Part shown: positions 41,409 to 51,997 of the stretch, piece by piece
Layout: the number at the start of each line of letters is the position of its first letter
Numbering within the stretch: position 1 is the first letter of the stretch
Origin: Deinococcus sp. JMULE3
GTDB lineage: Bacteria > Deinococcota > Deinococci > Deinococcales > Deinococcaceae
Length of the DNA: 64,000 bases
Assembly: GCF_013337115.1 (NCBI RefSeq)
Contig: NZ_SGWE01000004.1
Location: forward strand, 1,002,001 to 1,066,000
Direction: 5' to 3'
Notes under the pieces: model-generated
What the model was told of the DNA's origin: nothing
Database searches by the model: none
The model's input: the letters and a program-made list of their open reading frames with translations, nothing else
Program-made: the position numbers and the translations under genes

Positions 41409-42323
41409 GTGACCCTGTGGACAGTGCTGATTCCCGTCGCGGCCGGACTGGCGCTGGCCGCCCTGTGGTGGGTGGGCAAGGCCATGCTGGAGGGCGCGCG
41501 CGAGGGCCTTCAGGAAGCGGACGCCGAGCTGGCGCAGGAACGGGCCGAGCGGGACGCCCAGGCGGCCCTGGAGGCCGACGCCCGGCGGGCCGAGGTCGAG
41601 GCGGCCGCGCTGGCCCTGAGTGACGCCGACCGCTTCGCGCTGAACCTGCGGGCGCCGTTCACGTCCCTGTGGCTCGACATCTTCGAGACGGCCACGCACC
41701 GGCCCGCGACGTACTTCTATCAGGTGACGCCGCCCGGCGAGACTCCGCAGGCCCGCCAGGAGGCCCTGCGGGAACTGGCGGCGTCCCTGGAGTCCGGGTG
41801 GGGCGTCACGGATCACGCGTCGGCGATGTCCAGTCTCGCGTGGCTGCTCGGCGGGGGCGGCCACCACGAGCCGTACCAGCAGGTGCGCCGCGCCCTGCAC
41901 GGTCAGGACACGGCGGGCCTCGATCGGCGGCACGTGAAGGTCGTCCGCCAGTGGGAGCCGGAGGTGGGGGACGTGGGCGGCCTGGCCTTCGACCTCGCCC
42001 GGGCGGCGGACATCGCCGCGCAGGGCGTGGCGCTGGGGTACCTGAGCGACCGGCAGGGCTGGCAGGTGCTGGGCCAGTGCCGTCAGGTGGCGCGGGAGGC
42101 GCCGTTTCGCGACTGGGCGCACTACGGCCGGAGTTTCCAGGCGGGCGCGGCCTTCTGGAACGCCAACCCGGTCCGCAACCGGGGGTACGCCGACGCGGTG
42201 AAGGCGCTTCTGACCCGTGACGACAGCCCCTGGCGCCGCGACCCCTGGCCGCCGCCCGGCCAGCCGCTCGACCGGGGTCTGGCGGCGGTGGGCACGGGCA
42301 GCGAAGCCTCGGCCCTGAACTGA
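41409..42323 (+). CDS. DUF1266 domain protein with membrane anchor
   Basis: 304 residues from GTG 41409. One N-terminal membrane helix (LWTVLIPVAAGLALAALWW), an Ala/Glu coiled-coil stretch (about 25-70), then a DUF1266 domain: GLAFDLARAADIAAQGVALGYLSDRQGWQVL and FRDWAHYGRSFQAGAAFW are its signature. Function unknown. TATGCT lies six bases before the start. Confidence 0.78.
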   Translation: MTLWTVLIPVAAGLALAALWWVGKAMLEGAREGLQEADAELAQERAERDAQAALEADARRAEVEAAALALSDADRFALNLRAPFTSLWLDIFETATHRPATYFYQVTPPGETPQARQEALRELAASLESGWGVTDHASAMSSLAWLLGGGGHHEPYQQVRRALHGQDTAGLDRRHVKVVRQWEPEVGDVGGLAFDLARAADIAAQGVALGYLSDRQGWQVLGQCRQVAREAPFRDWAHYGRSFQAGAAFWNANPVRNRGYADAVKALLTRDDSPWRRDPWPPPGQPLDRGLAAVGTGSEASALN

Positions 42324-42372
42324 GCCCCGGGGCCGGGGTTGGCGTGGTGCGGACGCTTCTCTACACTGCGTC

Positions 42373-44040
<1,668 letters not shown>

Positions 44041-44145
44041 CCGCCGCGGACTGCTTCGACCCGGCGGGAAGGAAGCGGCGCTGTCCAGTTCCCCCGCCTG
44101 TCGGGGGATAGGTGAGCGCCGGGTCAGCCTCTAGACTGGCCTGCC

Positions 44146-45792
44146 TTGCGCGCCCGCACCTCCCGCACATCCGAACGCCGCATCACAACCCGCCGCGCGG
44201 CCCGCCAGCCGCTGAAGACGCGGCTGTGGCTGCTGCTGGCGCTGCTGCTCACGCAGGGGCTCACGCTGCTGGTCGCGCTGGTCGGGCAGCAGCAGCTCAG
44301 CGGTCAGGCGCAGCGGGCGCAGGCGCAGGCGGCGCTGGAACAGCTCGTGCGGGTCACGTCCGACAACGTGCAGGGGTACCTGCGTTCGGCAGCGCAGATC
44401 GTGCAGGTGAACCGCACGAACGTCCAGTCGGGCCTGCTCAGCGCCGACGACCCGTCGGGCACCCTCACGAACTTCCACGCGCTGCTGGACAACGTCCCGC
44501 AACTGAATGGCATGCTGGTCGGCCACGCGGACGGCCGCTTCACGTTCCTGCGCCGCGACGGTCCCGGCGACACCGGCCGGTACTCGCGGGTCATCGAGGT
44601 CCGCCCGCAGCGGCGCGTCACGACCACCCGCTACGACGCGCGCGGCCTCCCCACCAGTCAGAGCAGCGCGCCCAGCGACTACGATCCCCGCACGCGCCCC
44701 TGGTACCGGCAGGCGCAGGCGCAGCCCGGCAGGCTCGTCTGGACGGAACCGTACGTGTTCGCGTCGTCGCAGCAGCCGGGCGTGACGGTCGCCGCGAGTG
44801 CCGCCGCGCCCGGCGGGACCGTCGTGGTGGGCGCGGACGTGCAACTGCGCCAGCTGGCCTCGTTCCTGCAGGGCCTGCAGGTCAGTGCGCGCGGCCGGGC
44901 GTTCGTGACCGACGCCGGCGGGCACGCCATCGCCGCCAGCCGCGAGTGGCCGGTCACGGTCCAGGGCCGCGTGCCGCTGCTGCGCGAGGTGGCCGACCCG
45001 GCCCTGCGCGCGCTGCTGGACGACCGCAGCCGCCTCACGCCGGGGCGCGGCACGCACTGGTTCCAGGTGGGCGGCGAACCGTACGGGGTGGTCCTGCAAC
45101 CCTTCGAGGTGCAGCCCGGCGTCACCTGGACCGTCGGGGTGTACGCCCCCACCGCCGACTTCCCCGGCCCGGCCCGGCCGCGCCCGCTGGCGTTCGTGCT
45201 GCTGATCAGTCTGGCGGGCAGCCTGCTGGCGTGGCTGCTCGTGCTGCGCGCCACGCGGCCCATCGAGGCCCTGCAGCGGCAGGCGACGACCGACCCGCTG
45301 ACCGGCCTGCCCAACCGCGCGAGTTTCCTGGCGCAACTGGAAGAAACCCGCGCGGGCGGCGGGCTGCTGGCCGTGGCGATCTTCGACCTGGACGGCTTCA
45401 AGAGCGTGAACGACACCTTCGGGCACCACGCGGGGGACGAAGTGCTGCACGCGGTCGGCGCGCGGATGCTCGCGGCGCTGCGCGCCGGGGACACCCTGGG
45501 CCGCCTGGGCGGGGACGAGTTCGCGCTGCTGGTGCAGGCCACCTCCCGCGAGGAGATCCGCCTGCGGGTCGAGGGAGCGCTGCAGGCCATCGCGCGGCAG
45601 CCGGTCGTGGTGGACGGCGTGCCGCACGACCTGAACGCCACGGCCGGACTGGCCTTCCACGAGGCGGGACGGGGCGGCACCGTGGGCCAACTGCTGGCCC
45701 GCGCGGACACCGCCCTGATCCGCGGCAAACGGCGCGGGAAGGGCCGCGTGTGGCTGGACGGCGAGGTCACCATGCCCACCCTGTTCCGCTGA
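44146..45792 (+). CDS. Membrane diguanylate cyclase with Cache sensor
   Basis: 548 residues from TTG 44146, eight bases after TAGACT. Two membrane helices (about 27-48 and 342-365) enclose a double Cache periplasmic domain (YDPRTRPWYRQAQAQPG is its hallmark). The GGDEF domain starts near 375 (DPLTGLPNRASFLAQL) and has the intact site GRLGGDEFALL. RAGD, five residues before GGDEF, is the RxxD product-inhibition site, so activity and feedback control are likely. It makes c-di-GMP. Unlike the protein at 18993-21616, this one looks fully active. Confidence 0.92.
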   Translation: MRARTSRTSERRITTRRAARQPLKTRLWLLLALLLTQGLTLLVALVGQQQLSGQAQRAQAQAALEQLVRVTSDNVQGYLRSAAQIVQVNRTNVQSGLLSADDPSGTLTNFHALLDNVPQLNGMLVGHADGRFTFLRRDGPGDTGRYSRVIEVRPQRRVTTTRYDARGLPTSQSSAPSDYDPRTRPWYRQAQAQPGRLVWTEPYVFASSQQPGVTVAASAAAPGGTVVVGADVQLRQLASFLQGLQVSARGRAFVTDAGGHAIAASREWPVTVQGRVPLLREVADPALRALLDDRSRLTPGRGTHWFQVGGEPYGVVLQPFEVQPGVTWTVGVYAPTADFPGPARPRPLAFVLLISLAGSLLAWLLVLRATRPIEALQRQATTDPLTGLPNRASFLAQLEETRAGGGLLAVAIFDLDGFKSVNDTFGHHAGDEVLHAVGARMLAALRAGDTLGRLGGDEFALLVQATSREEIRLRVEGALQAIARQPVVVDGVPHDLNATAGLAFHEAGRGGTVGQLLARADTALIRGKRRGKGRVWLDGEVTMPTLFR

Positions 45793-45884
45793 CAGCAGAG
45801 CGAGCACCTGACAACACCAGCGGTTGGAAGTGGAATTGAAGGGCGTGGTGTTGGCCCCAGGGTGGAACTGGAAACCGCTGTGAA
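45793..45884 (-). repeat. Family C repeat, copy 2 (reverse orientation)
   Basis: Read on the minus strand it matches 63774-63850 (TTCACAGCGGT, ACGCCC) and 8172-8223 (CCCTTCAA, CAACCGCTG, TCAGGTGCTCGC). It lies between the cyclase and ferredoxin genes. Confidence 0.65.
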
Positions 45885-45915
45885 CGCCCCGCCCCCGCGT
45901 GGCATGCTGGGAAGC

Positions 45916-46299
45916 ATGACGCAACAACTGACGGTGCAGGTACAGGGCTTCGGAGAGATTCAGGCGAACGCCGGGGAGCGGCTGGTGCTGGCCCTGGAAC
46001 GGGGCGGCGTGGACGTCCTGCACCGCTGCGGCGGCGTGGCGCGCTGCACGACCTGCCGCGTCAGCTTCCAGGAGGGCGAACCGGACGCCATGACCGCCGC
46101 CGAGTTCGACAAGCTGACCGAGAAGGACCTGCTGGGGCAGGCGCGACTGTCCTGCCAGATCGAGTGCGTGCCCGGTATGAGCGTCACGCCCCTGCAGACG
46201 GCCAGCAGCAGCGGCCTGGAGCCCGGCAAGGCTCCCGCCGAACAGATCGAACCGGACCCGGTGTGGACCACCCGGCCCGGCGCGTCCACCGAGGGCTGA
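45916..46299 (+). CDS. 2Fe-2S ferredoxin
   Basis: 127 residues. The cluster ligands are C(x5)C(x2)C in HRCGGVARCTTCRV and a fourth Cys in ARLSCQIECV. It carries electrons; partner unknown. The ATG at 45916 follows CATGCT by seven bases, excluding the longer frame from 45862. The last about 25 residues are a Pro/Ser-rich tail. The TGA stop is duplicated by a family A insertion. Confidence 0.9.
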   Translation: MTQQLTVQVQGFGEIQANAGERLVLALERGGVDVLHRCGGVARCTTCRVSFQEGEPDAMTAAEFDKLTEKDLLGQARLSCQIECVPGMSVTPLQTASSSGLEPGKAPAEQIEPDPVWTTRPGASTEG

Positions 46300-46452
46300 T
46301 ACGGACTCCGTCTGTTTCGTTCATAGATTGGAACACCACCGATCTGCCAACTCCACGCCCGGAACCCTATGTTCTCCTCCTCGCTCTGCTGCGCAGCTCT
46401 ATGAGTCCGCTCGGGTTGAAAGTTCTTGCAAACCTTTCAACCGGAGTCCATA
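46300..46452. mobile_element. Family A MITE-like element, copy 3, between ferredoxin and DUF421 genes
   Basis: 153 bp with TGA at 46297-46299 (the ferredoxin stop) and 46453-46455. Ends TACGGACTCCG and CGGAGTCCATA pair with one mismatch. Hairpins: AGATTGG/CCGATCT (one G-U pair) and GGTTGAAAG/CTTTCAACC. It also holds the GCAGCTCTATGAGTC module. The convergent DUF421 frame ends inside it. Confidence 0.82.
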
Positions 46453-47210
46453 TGATCACCCGGCGGTCGGGACGTCCCGGTCGGTCGCGGGGGGGCCAGC
46501 GGGTCGGTGGTGGCCGACGTGAAGCGGTCACTGCCGCACGCGCAGGCCGCCAGTGCGCCCGCGTCCTGCTGTCCCGACGCGTCGCGGGTGGTGCCGCAGC
46601 CCAGGCACGCCAGTGCGCCGCTGACGGCCTCGCCAGGCTGCACGATCCTGGGGGGTTCGAGGTCCCAGGGCGGCACGACCGGCAGTCCCGGCGGGGCGTC
46701 CTGCGCGTGGGTGAACACGGTGAGGTTGCCGTCCTGCTCGAAGTACGCGCGTTGCACCTCGCCCAGCTGCCGGACGCCCTGGGCACGCAGGCGTTCGAAC
46801 AGGTCCTCGCGGCTGAGGTTCGACGCGCTCAGCGCGCGGCCACTGAGCACCCCGTCCCGCACGAGTTCCACCGGGACGCCCTCCATGAAGGTCTCGACGC
46901 GTTCACTGCGGATCACCAGCCGCGCCATCAGCGTCTGGAAGCCCACCACGACCGCCATGACCAGCATGGCGTGCAGCAGCGGCACCTCCGGGTAGAACAT
47001 CGGGTCCCCGGCAGCGGACCCCAGCCCGATCACGATGGCGAGTTCCAGCGGACTCAGCTGCGCCAGTCCACGCTTCCCGGTGAAGCGCAGCAGCAGCAGC
47101 AGCCACCCGAAGATGACGGTCGTGCGGAAGACGATCTCCAGCAGGAACAGCGGCGGTGTGTCCCCCAGGAACATCCGCGCCCAGTCGAAGGGCACCACCT
47201 CAGCGCTCAT
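46437..47210 (-). CDS. DUF421 (YetF-like) membrane protein with C-terminal zinc-ribbon-like tail
   Basis: 257 residues. Three N-terminal membrane helices (about 20-95) then the YetF cytosolic domain (RVETFMEGVPVELVRDGVL, LRAQGVRQLGEVQRAYFEQDGNLTVF). After about residue 195 comes an extra tail with CLGCGT and CACGS, a possible zinc ribbon. The last six codons (HMDSG, stop) come from the family A insertion, so the natural C-terminus was altered. Small gene 47200-47385 overlaps its start. Confidence 0.85.
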   Translation of the reverse strand: MSAEVVPFDWARMFLGDTPPLFLLEIVFRTTVIFGWLLLLLRFTGKRGLAQLSPLELAIVIGLGSAAGDPMFYPEVPLLHAMLVMAVVVGFQTLMARLVIRSERVETFMEGVPVELVRDGVLSGRALSASNLSREDLFERLRAQGVRQLGEVQRAYFEQDGNLTVFTHAQDAPPGLPVVPPWDLEPPRIVQPGEAVSGALACLGCGTTRDASGQQDAGALAACACGSDRFTSATTDPLAPPRPTGTSRPPGDHMDSG

Positions 47211-47385
47211 CGGCCCCCCCGGTGGGCAGGCCCAGCCCGGCCAGGATGCGGGCGCGGTCCCAGCCGGTCAGGTCGGCCAGCCGCGCCAGGGTCCGCTCGA
47301 AGTCGGGGCCGGGCCCGGCGGTTCTCAGCTGCTGCCACAGGGCGTTGCGAAGCCGCAGCCGGTCGGTCTGCGTGCGGAATTCCAT
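47200..47385 (-). CDS. Small basic protein upstream of DUF421
   Basis: 61 residues, mostly helical (LRNALWQQLRTAG, FERTLARLADLTGWDRARIL), no membrane segment or family recognised. It overlaps the DUF421 start by 11 bases, which suggests cotranslation. Confidence 0.5.
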   Translation of the reverse strand: MEFRTQTDRLRLRNALWQQLRTAGPGPDFERTLARLADLTGWDRARILAGLGLPTGGADER

Positions 47386-47518
47386 GCGGGCAGTGTAGGT
47401 CGCGCGCCCCGCACGCGGCGCCGGGGGAATCCTTCATGCCTGCCTTCACCCGGCGCCCACATGCGGCGGGAGGGAAACGGCCCGTGACCACTCCCCTCCC
47501 TCACCGGTGTGCCCCGGA

Positions 47519-48523
47519 TCAGTTGTGCTGCGAGGCCTGCCAGCGTTGCGCGGCGGGCGCGGCGTCGCTGCTGGCGAGCAGCGCGACGAGCTGGCCGTCG
47601 CGGTGGGGGCTCAGGAGGAGGGTCTGCCCGGCGTAGCTGAGCAGGATGCTGCCCAGGTCCCCGCGGTTCAGGTGGTGGCTGGCGGTGGCGGCGGCGGTCA
47701 CCATGAAGCGGGCGTACATCGCGAAGCTCTCGGACAGTTCCGGCCCGAAGTGATCCTGGCGGTCACCGTCGGCGTCGTACAGCGTGGCGCCCAGCACGCC
47801 GCCGACCCGGTCGAGTCCGGCCAGCGGACCGCTGTGCGCGGGCGCGGTCGGGGCGGGCGTGAACGCCGGCTGCGCGGGGGTGCCCGGCGGGGGCTGGAAT
47901 GCGGCGGGCTGCGCCGGGGTCGGCACGGGCGTGGGCTGCACCGGGGTGGACGGCGCAGGAGTGGGCTGCGTGGGGGTGGGTGCGGGCTGCGCCGCCACCG
48001 GGACCGGCTGCGCGGGCGCGGGCTGCATCGGACTGGGCTGCACTGGGCTGGGTTGTGCTGTGCTGGGCTGGGCTGGCGCGGGCTGCGGTGCGCCCGCCTG
48101 CGCTGCTGGGGCGGCCCCGCCACGCTGGGCGCGGGCGTCCAGGGCCGCCATGACCTGCGGTTCGATGGCGGGCAGCAGTTCAGCCGGCGTGAAGGGCTTG
48201 CGCAGCACGCCGCGCGCTCCGGCCTGCTGCGCGTCGCGCTGCGTGACCTCGTCCACGATGCCGCTCATGAGCATCACGGGGACGTTCAGGCCGCGGTCGC
48301 TCATGATCCGGGTGAGTTCCAGACCGCTCATGCCGGGCATCAGGATGTCGGCCAGCACGAGGTCCGGCAGGGGTTCGAGGCTCTCCAGGGCGTTCTCGGC
48401 GCTGTCGGCCATGCGGATCAGGTAGCCCTGCGGGGCCAGGATGCGTTCCAGGGCCTTGCGGACGCTCACGGAGTCGTCCACGACCAGAACGGTGATGGGT
48501 GGGTTGATGTCAGCTGGGTTCAT
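47519..48523 (-). CDS. Response regulator with Pro-rich linker and roadblock-like domain
   Basis: 334 residues. Receiver domain 10-125: LVVDDSVSVRKAL, phospho-Asp in LVLADILMPG, Lys in LRKPFTP. Residues about 140-240 are a tandem Gln-Pro/Ala-Pro linker. The last about 95 residues (GVLGATLYDADGD...GSILLSYAGQTLLLSPHRDGQLVALL) resemble roadblock/LC7 domains such as MglB, which regulate small GTPases. No GTPase is adjacent. It is last in the chemosensory gene run and starts in an ATGA overlap with the PATAN gene. Confidence 0.82.
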   Translation of the reverse strand: MNPADINPPITVLVVDDSVSVRKALERILAPQGYLIRMADSAENALESLEPLPDLVLADILMPGMSGLELTRIMSDRGLNVPVMLMSGIVDEVTQRDAQQAGARGVLRKPFTPAELLPAIEPQVMAALDARAQRGGAAPAAQAGAPQPAPAQPSTAQPSPVQPSPMQPAPAQPVPVAAQPAPTPTQPTPAPSTPVQPTPVPTPAQPAAFQPPPGTPAQPAFTPAPTAPAHSGPLAGLDRVGGVLGATLYDADGDRQDHFGPELSESFAMYARFMVTAAATASHHLNRGDLGSILLSYAGQTLLLSPHRDGQLVALLASSDAAPAAQRWQASQHN

Positions 48524-49272
48524 GAGGCCTCCAGGGCGGATTGGTGCGGAGCGGCGTGGGCGTGGTCCTCGTGCACGGCCGCCTCCATGAGCAGGCGGGC
48601 GGTGGGGACCGTCACTCCCCGAGGGTACGCGTCCAGCGGGTCCGGGGACATGAGATGAAAGCGGAAGCTGCCGGGCGCGCGGGCGCTGAGCAGGTGCGTG
48701 ACCGATTGCGGAGCCGTGCGGTCGCCGCATTCGGCGTCGATGATCTCACCCCGGCGCAGCACCAGGTGGGCGGGTTGCGCCGCGTCGATCAGCAGCAGAC
48801 CCGAGAGTTGCAGGTCCTGCGCGCACAGCAGGATGTCGGTCAGGGGCAGGGTGCTCAGTTCGCCGCTCAGCGCGGCGGCCTCCGGGTCGTGCCATCGGGG
48901 CGCGGTCGCGCCGCCCAGCACCTGCAGGGCGCGGGCCAGCGCCTCGGGCGCGGTGCGTCCGGCGGGGACGGGCACGTCGAAGGGTCCGCCGTAGCGGGCG
49001 GGGCGCTGCGCGCCGGGAATCAGGACGATGGTCTGCGCGGTGGCGGGGTCGTCGCGCAGGATTTCGTGCAGGTCGGCGGGGCTCAGGTCTTCCAGGGCCG
49101 GGTCGATGGTGACCAGGACGGGTTGCTCCCGTTCGATCTGCGTGAGGGCGTGCAGGCCTCCGGCGGCGGTGGTGGCGCTCCAGCCTGCGGCCTCGATCAG
49201 CGCGGCGTGCGACAGGGCGCGTGACAGGTGGGGGGACACCACCAGGCAGGCGGCCCCGTCGCCCAGGGTCAT
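48520..49272 (-). CDS. PATAN (DUF4388) domain protein with receiver-like N-terminus
   Basis: 250 residues. The first about 120 residues look like a degenerate receiver (CLVVSPHLSRALSHAALIEAAGW) lacking the acidic pocket. From about 130 a PATAN/DUF4388 domain follows: LSGELSTLPLTDILLCAQDLQLSGLLLID and LVLRRGEIIDAECG. PATAN proteins are partners of receiver-based motility control in cyanobacteria and Deinococcus relatives. ATGA overlaps on both sides. Confidence 0.8.
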   Translation of the reverse strand: MTLGDGAACLVVSPHLSRALSHAALIEAAGWSATTAAGGLHALTQIEREQPVLVTIDPALEDLSPADLHEILRDDPATAQTIVLIPGAQRPARYGGPFDVPVPAGRTAPEALARALQVLGGATAPRWHDPEAAALSGELSTLPLTDILLCAQDLQLSGLLLIDAAQPAHLVLRRGEIIDAECGDRTAPQSVTHLLSARAPGSFRFHLMSPDPLDAYPRGVTVPTARLLMEAAVHEDHAHAAPHQSALEAS

Positions 49273-51980
49273 GCGCGGACCCCGGCGGCGAGCAGGGCGT
49301 CGAGTCGGCGGTGCAGCAGGCGTTCCTCGGCGGGTTTGGCGAGGTAGTCGTTCGCGCCGAGTTCCATGGCGAGCTGCTGGTGTTTCTCACCGGCGCGGGT
49401 GGTCATGATGACCACGGGCAGCCCGGCGTGGGCGGGGCTGGAGCGCACGGCGCGCAGCAGTTCGAAGCCGTTCATGCGGGGCATTTCCAGGTCGCTCAGG
49501 AGCAGGTCGGCCTGCTCGCCCGCCAGGAGGCGTTCCAGGGCTTCCTGACCGTCGCTGGCGGTGGCGACCTGGTACCCGAAGCGTTCCAGGCTGCGGCCCA
49601 CGTGGCGGCGCACGCTGAGGCTGTCGTCGACGAGCAGGATGCGTCCGGCGCTCTGGGTGGCGGCGCTGGTCGCGGTGCGCTGGGCGGCGCGGGCGCGGCG
49701 CAGTCCGGCGGGGTTCAGCACGGCGACCGGGTACGCCTGGCCGTGCTCGTCGTTCAGGGTGGTCATGCCGCTCAGGTACTCCAGGGGGCTCAGGAGGTTC
49801 CCGGCGGGGCGCAGCACGATTTCCTCGATGCTCTGGAATTCGTCCACGATGACGTGCAGGGTGCCGCCGTCCGCTTCGGGGACCGACAGGCGGGCCACGT
49901 AGCGGGTGGGGGCCGGCGTCTCGCCCCACAGGGCGCTGAGGTCGACGCTGCCGTGCGGGGCGTCGCCGTCGAGGACGGTCATGCCCTGCACCTGACTGGC
50001 GAGCACGGCGACGCGGGCATTCCCGGCGCGCAGGACGAGCACGTCGGTGATCTGCTGCGCGACCGGGACGTGCAGGGTGGTGGCGGTGCCCTGGCCGGGA
50101 GCGCTGCTGATGCTGACGCGGCCGCCCAGGCGGGTGATGGCGTCGCGCACGGCGTCCATGCCGACGCCGCGTCCGGCTTCCTGCGTGACCTGCGCGGCGG
50201 TGCTCAGGCCGGGCAGGAACACCAGTTGCGCGGTCTGCTCGTCGGTCATGACGTTCAGTTCCCCGGCGCTGAGGTGCCCGGACTGCAGGGCGCGCTGGCG
50301 CAGCGCCTCGAAGTTCAATCCCCGTCCGTCGTCGCGCACGGTGACGTGCAGGTGCCCGTCGGAGACGTGGGCGTCCACGCCGACCTGCAGCAGGGCGGGT
50401 TTGCCGTGCGCGGCGCGTTCCTCGGGGCTCTGCGCGCCGTGCACGGCGGCGTTGGTCAGCAGGTGCAGCAGCGCCTGTCCGAGCGGCGCGGCGTACTGCG
50501 CGTCGATCAGGCTGTCCTCGCCGGTCACGGTGAGTTTCAGGTCGTCGCGGCGTCCGGCCCAGCGGTGCAGGGGCGCCGTGACGCGCTCCAGCGGGACGAG
50601 GCGGGCGCGGCTGAGTTCCACGCGCAGCTGACGCGTGAGTTTTTCCAGGCCGGTCAGTTCGTCGCCGAGCGTGCTGATGGCCTGCGCGGTCTGCGCGCGG
50701 ACCTCCACGAGGTCGGCGCTCAGCTCGGTCACGGCCCGCGCGAGGATGTTCAGGTCGTCGTAACTGTCGAGTTCCAGCGCGCCGAAGTCCGCGAGTCGGT
50801 CCTGCAGTCCCAGGTCCGTGCCGGGCCTGGCCTGACCGGGCAGGCGGTCCAGCGGCACCCCGGCGCTGGCCCCGCCGGGGGTCAGGTTGGGGTTCAGGTA
50901 GCGTTCCTCGAAGTCGCGGACGGTGCGCTGCACGCGTTCGTGCGCGGCGTCGAGGCTGCGGGCGATCTGCTGCTGGCGCAGCAGCACGCCGTTCAGGCGG
51001 GCGCGGGCGGCGACCAGTCCGGCGACGTCGTCGAGCATGCCGTCCAGGCGGCCGCTGTCCACGCGGACGCTCAGGCGCGCCTCGGGGACGGGCGTGACTG
51101 CCGCCTCGGGCGTGGGGATCAGCGTGGCGGGGTCCTGTCCGCTGAGCAGCGCGGCGACGGCGGCGCGGTAGCCCTGGATGCGCAGCTGCGGGGATTCCCG
51201 GACCTGTCCCTCGGCGTGCGCGAGCACGAGATCCACGACGTTCAGGCCGTCGTCGATCAGGGGCAACGCGCGGTCCAGGGTGACGGCGTCCTCGCGGGCG
51301 GCGCCCAGCAGGTCCTCCATGGCGTGCCCGACCTCGGCCATGTCACTCAGGCCCACCATGGCGCTGCTGCCCTTCAGGGTGTGCGCGGCGCGGAACAGCG
51401 CGGTCAGGTCGGGCGTGTCGGCGTGCAGGCCGCTGCGCAGCGTGGCGGCCAGTTCAGCCGCTTCCGGACCGAAGTCCTCCCAGATGGCGGCGTTCACGAC
51501 CGCGAAGGGCGGTTCCTCCTGGGTGTCGCTGCGGGCCTGCCGGGCCTGCAGCGCGAAAGGCTGGGTGCGCAGCAGGTCGGTCACCTGGGCGGGGCCGCCC
51601 AGTTCGGCGAACAGCAGGCCCACGTCGCCCTCGCTCTGGCCCTGTTCGATGCGGTTCAGGGCCTGCCCGAAGCAGGTGTTGGCGCGTTCGAGGATCTCCG
51701 TGAGGATCGGCACGGCGTCGTCGGTGTTCAGGTGCGCGCGCCCTTCCATCAGGCGTTCGAGCAGCGCGGCGAGCGCGGCGGTCTGCGGGTGGCCGTACAG
51801 GCCCGCCGTGCCGTGCAGGCGGTGGCTGAGGACCCACAGGGTGTCCAGGGCGCGGGGGCGGTCGTCGGGGACCCACAGGTCGACGGTGGCGTCCTCCAGC
51901 CCGGCGGCGACGCTGCGGGCGTCCTGCAGGTAGGTGGCGGTCAGTTCCGGGTCCATGACCGGGGAGTTGAGGGACGTCAC
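49269..51980 (-). CDS. CheA-type hybrid histidine kinase (Hpt-Hpt-HATPase-CheW-REC)
   Basis: 903 residues. Two Hpt sites: LSHRLHGTAGLYG (near 55) and AAHTLKGSSAMVG (near 197). The CheA core has LTNAAVHGAQSPEERAAHGK (N-box), RDDGRGLN and GRGVGMDAV. A CheW-like domain (about 640-765) is followed by a receiver with LLVDDSLSVRRHV, LLLSDLEMPRMNG (phospho-Asp) and LAKPAEE. This is the ChpA/PilL/FrzE architecture, typical of non-flagellar chemosensory systems. No cheB or cheR is nearby. Confidence 0.93.
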   Translation of the reverse strand: MTSLNSPVMDPELTATYLQDARSVAAGLEDATVDLWVPDDRPRALDTLWVLSHRLHGTAGLYGHPQTAALAALLERLMEGRAHLNTDDAVPILTEILERANTCFGQALNRIEQGQSEGDVGLLFAELGGPAQVTDLLRTQPFALQARQARSDTQEEPPFAVVNAAIWEDFGPEAAELAATLRSGLHADTPDLTALFRAAHTLKGSSAMVGLSDMAEVGHAMEDLLGAAREDAVTLDRALPLIDDGLNVVDLVLAHAEGQVRESPQLRIQGYRAAVAALLSGQDPATLIPTPEAAVTPVPEARLSVRVDSGRLDGMLDDVAGLVAARARLNGVLLRQQQIARSLDAAHERVQRTVRDFEERYLNPNLTPGGASAGVPLDRLPGQARPGTDLGLQDRLADFGALELDSYDDLNILARAVTELSADLVEVRAQTAQAISTLGDELTGLEKLTRQLRVELSRARLVPLERVTAPLHRWAGRRDDLKLTVTGEDSLIDAQYAAPLGQALLHLLTNAAVHGAQSPEERAAHGKPALLQVGVDAHVSDGHLHVTVRDDGRGLNFEALRQRALQSGHLSAGELNVMTDEQTAQLVFLPGLSTAAQVTQEAGRGVGMDAVRDAITRLGGRVSISSAPGQGTATTLHVPVAQQITDVLVLRAGNARVAVLASQVQGMTVLDGDAPHGSVDLSALWGETPAPTRYVARLSVPEADGGTLHVIVDEFQSIEEIVLRPAGNLLSPLEYLSGMTTLNDEHGQAYPVAVLNPAGLRRARAAQRTATSAATQSAGRILLVDDSLSVRRHVGRSLERFGYQVATASDGQEALERLLAGEQADLLLSDLEMPRMNGFELLRAVRSSPAHAGLPVVIMTTRAGEKHQQLAMELGANDYLAKPAEERLLHRRLDALLAAGVRA

Positions 51981-51997
51981 ATCGGCTCCTTAGGGAC

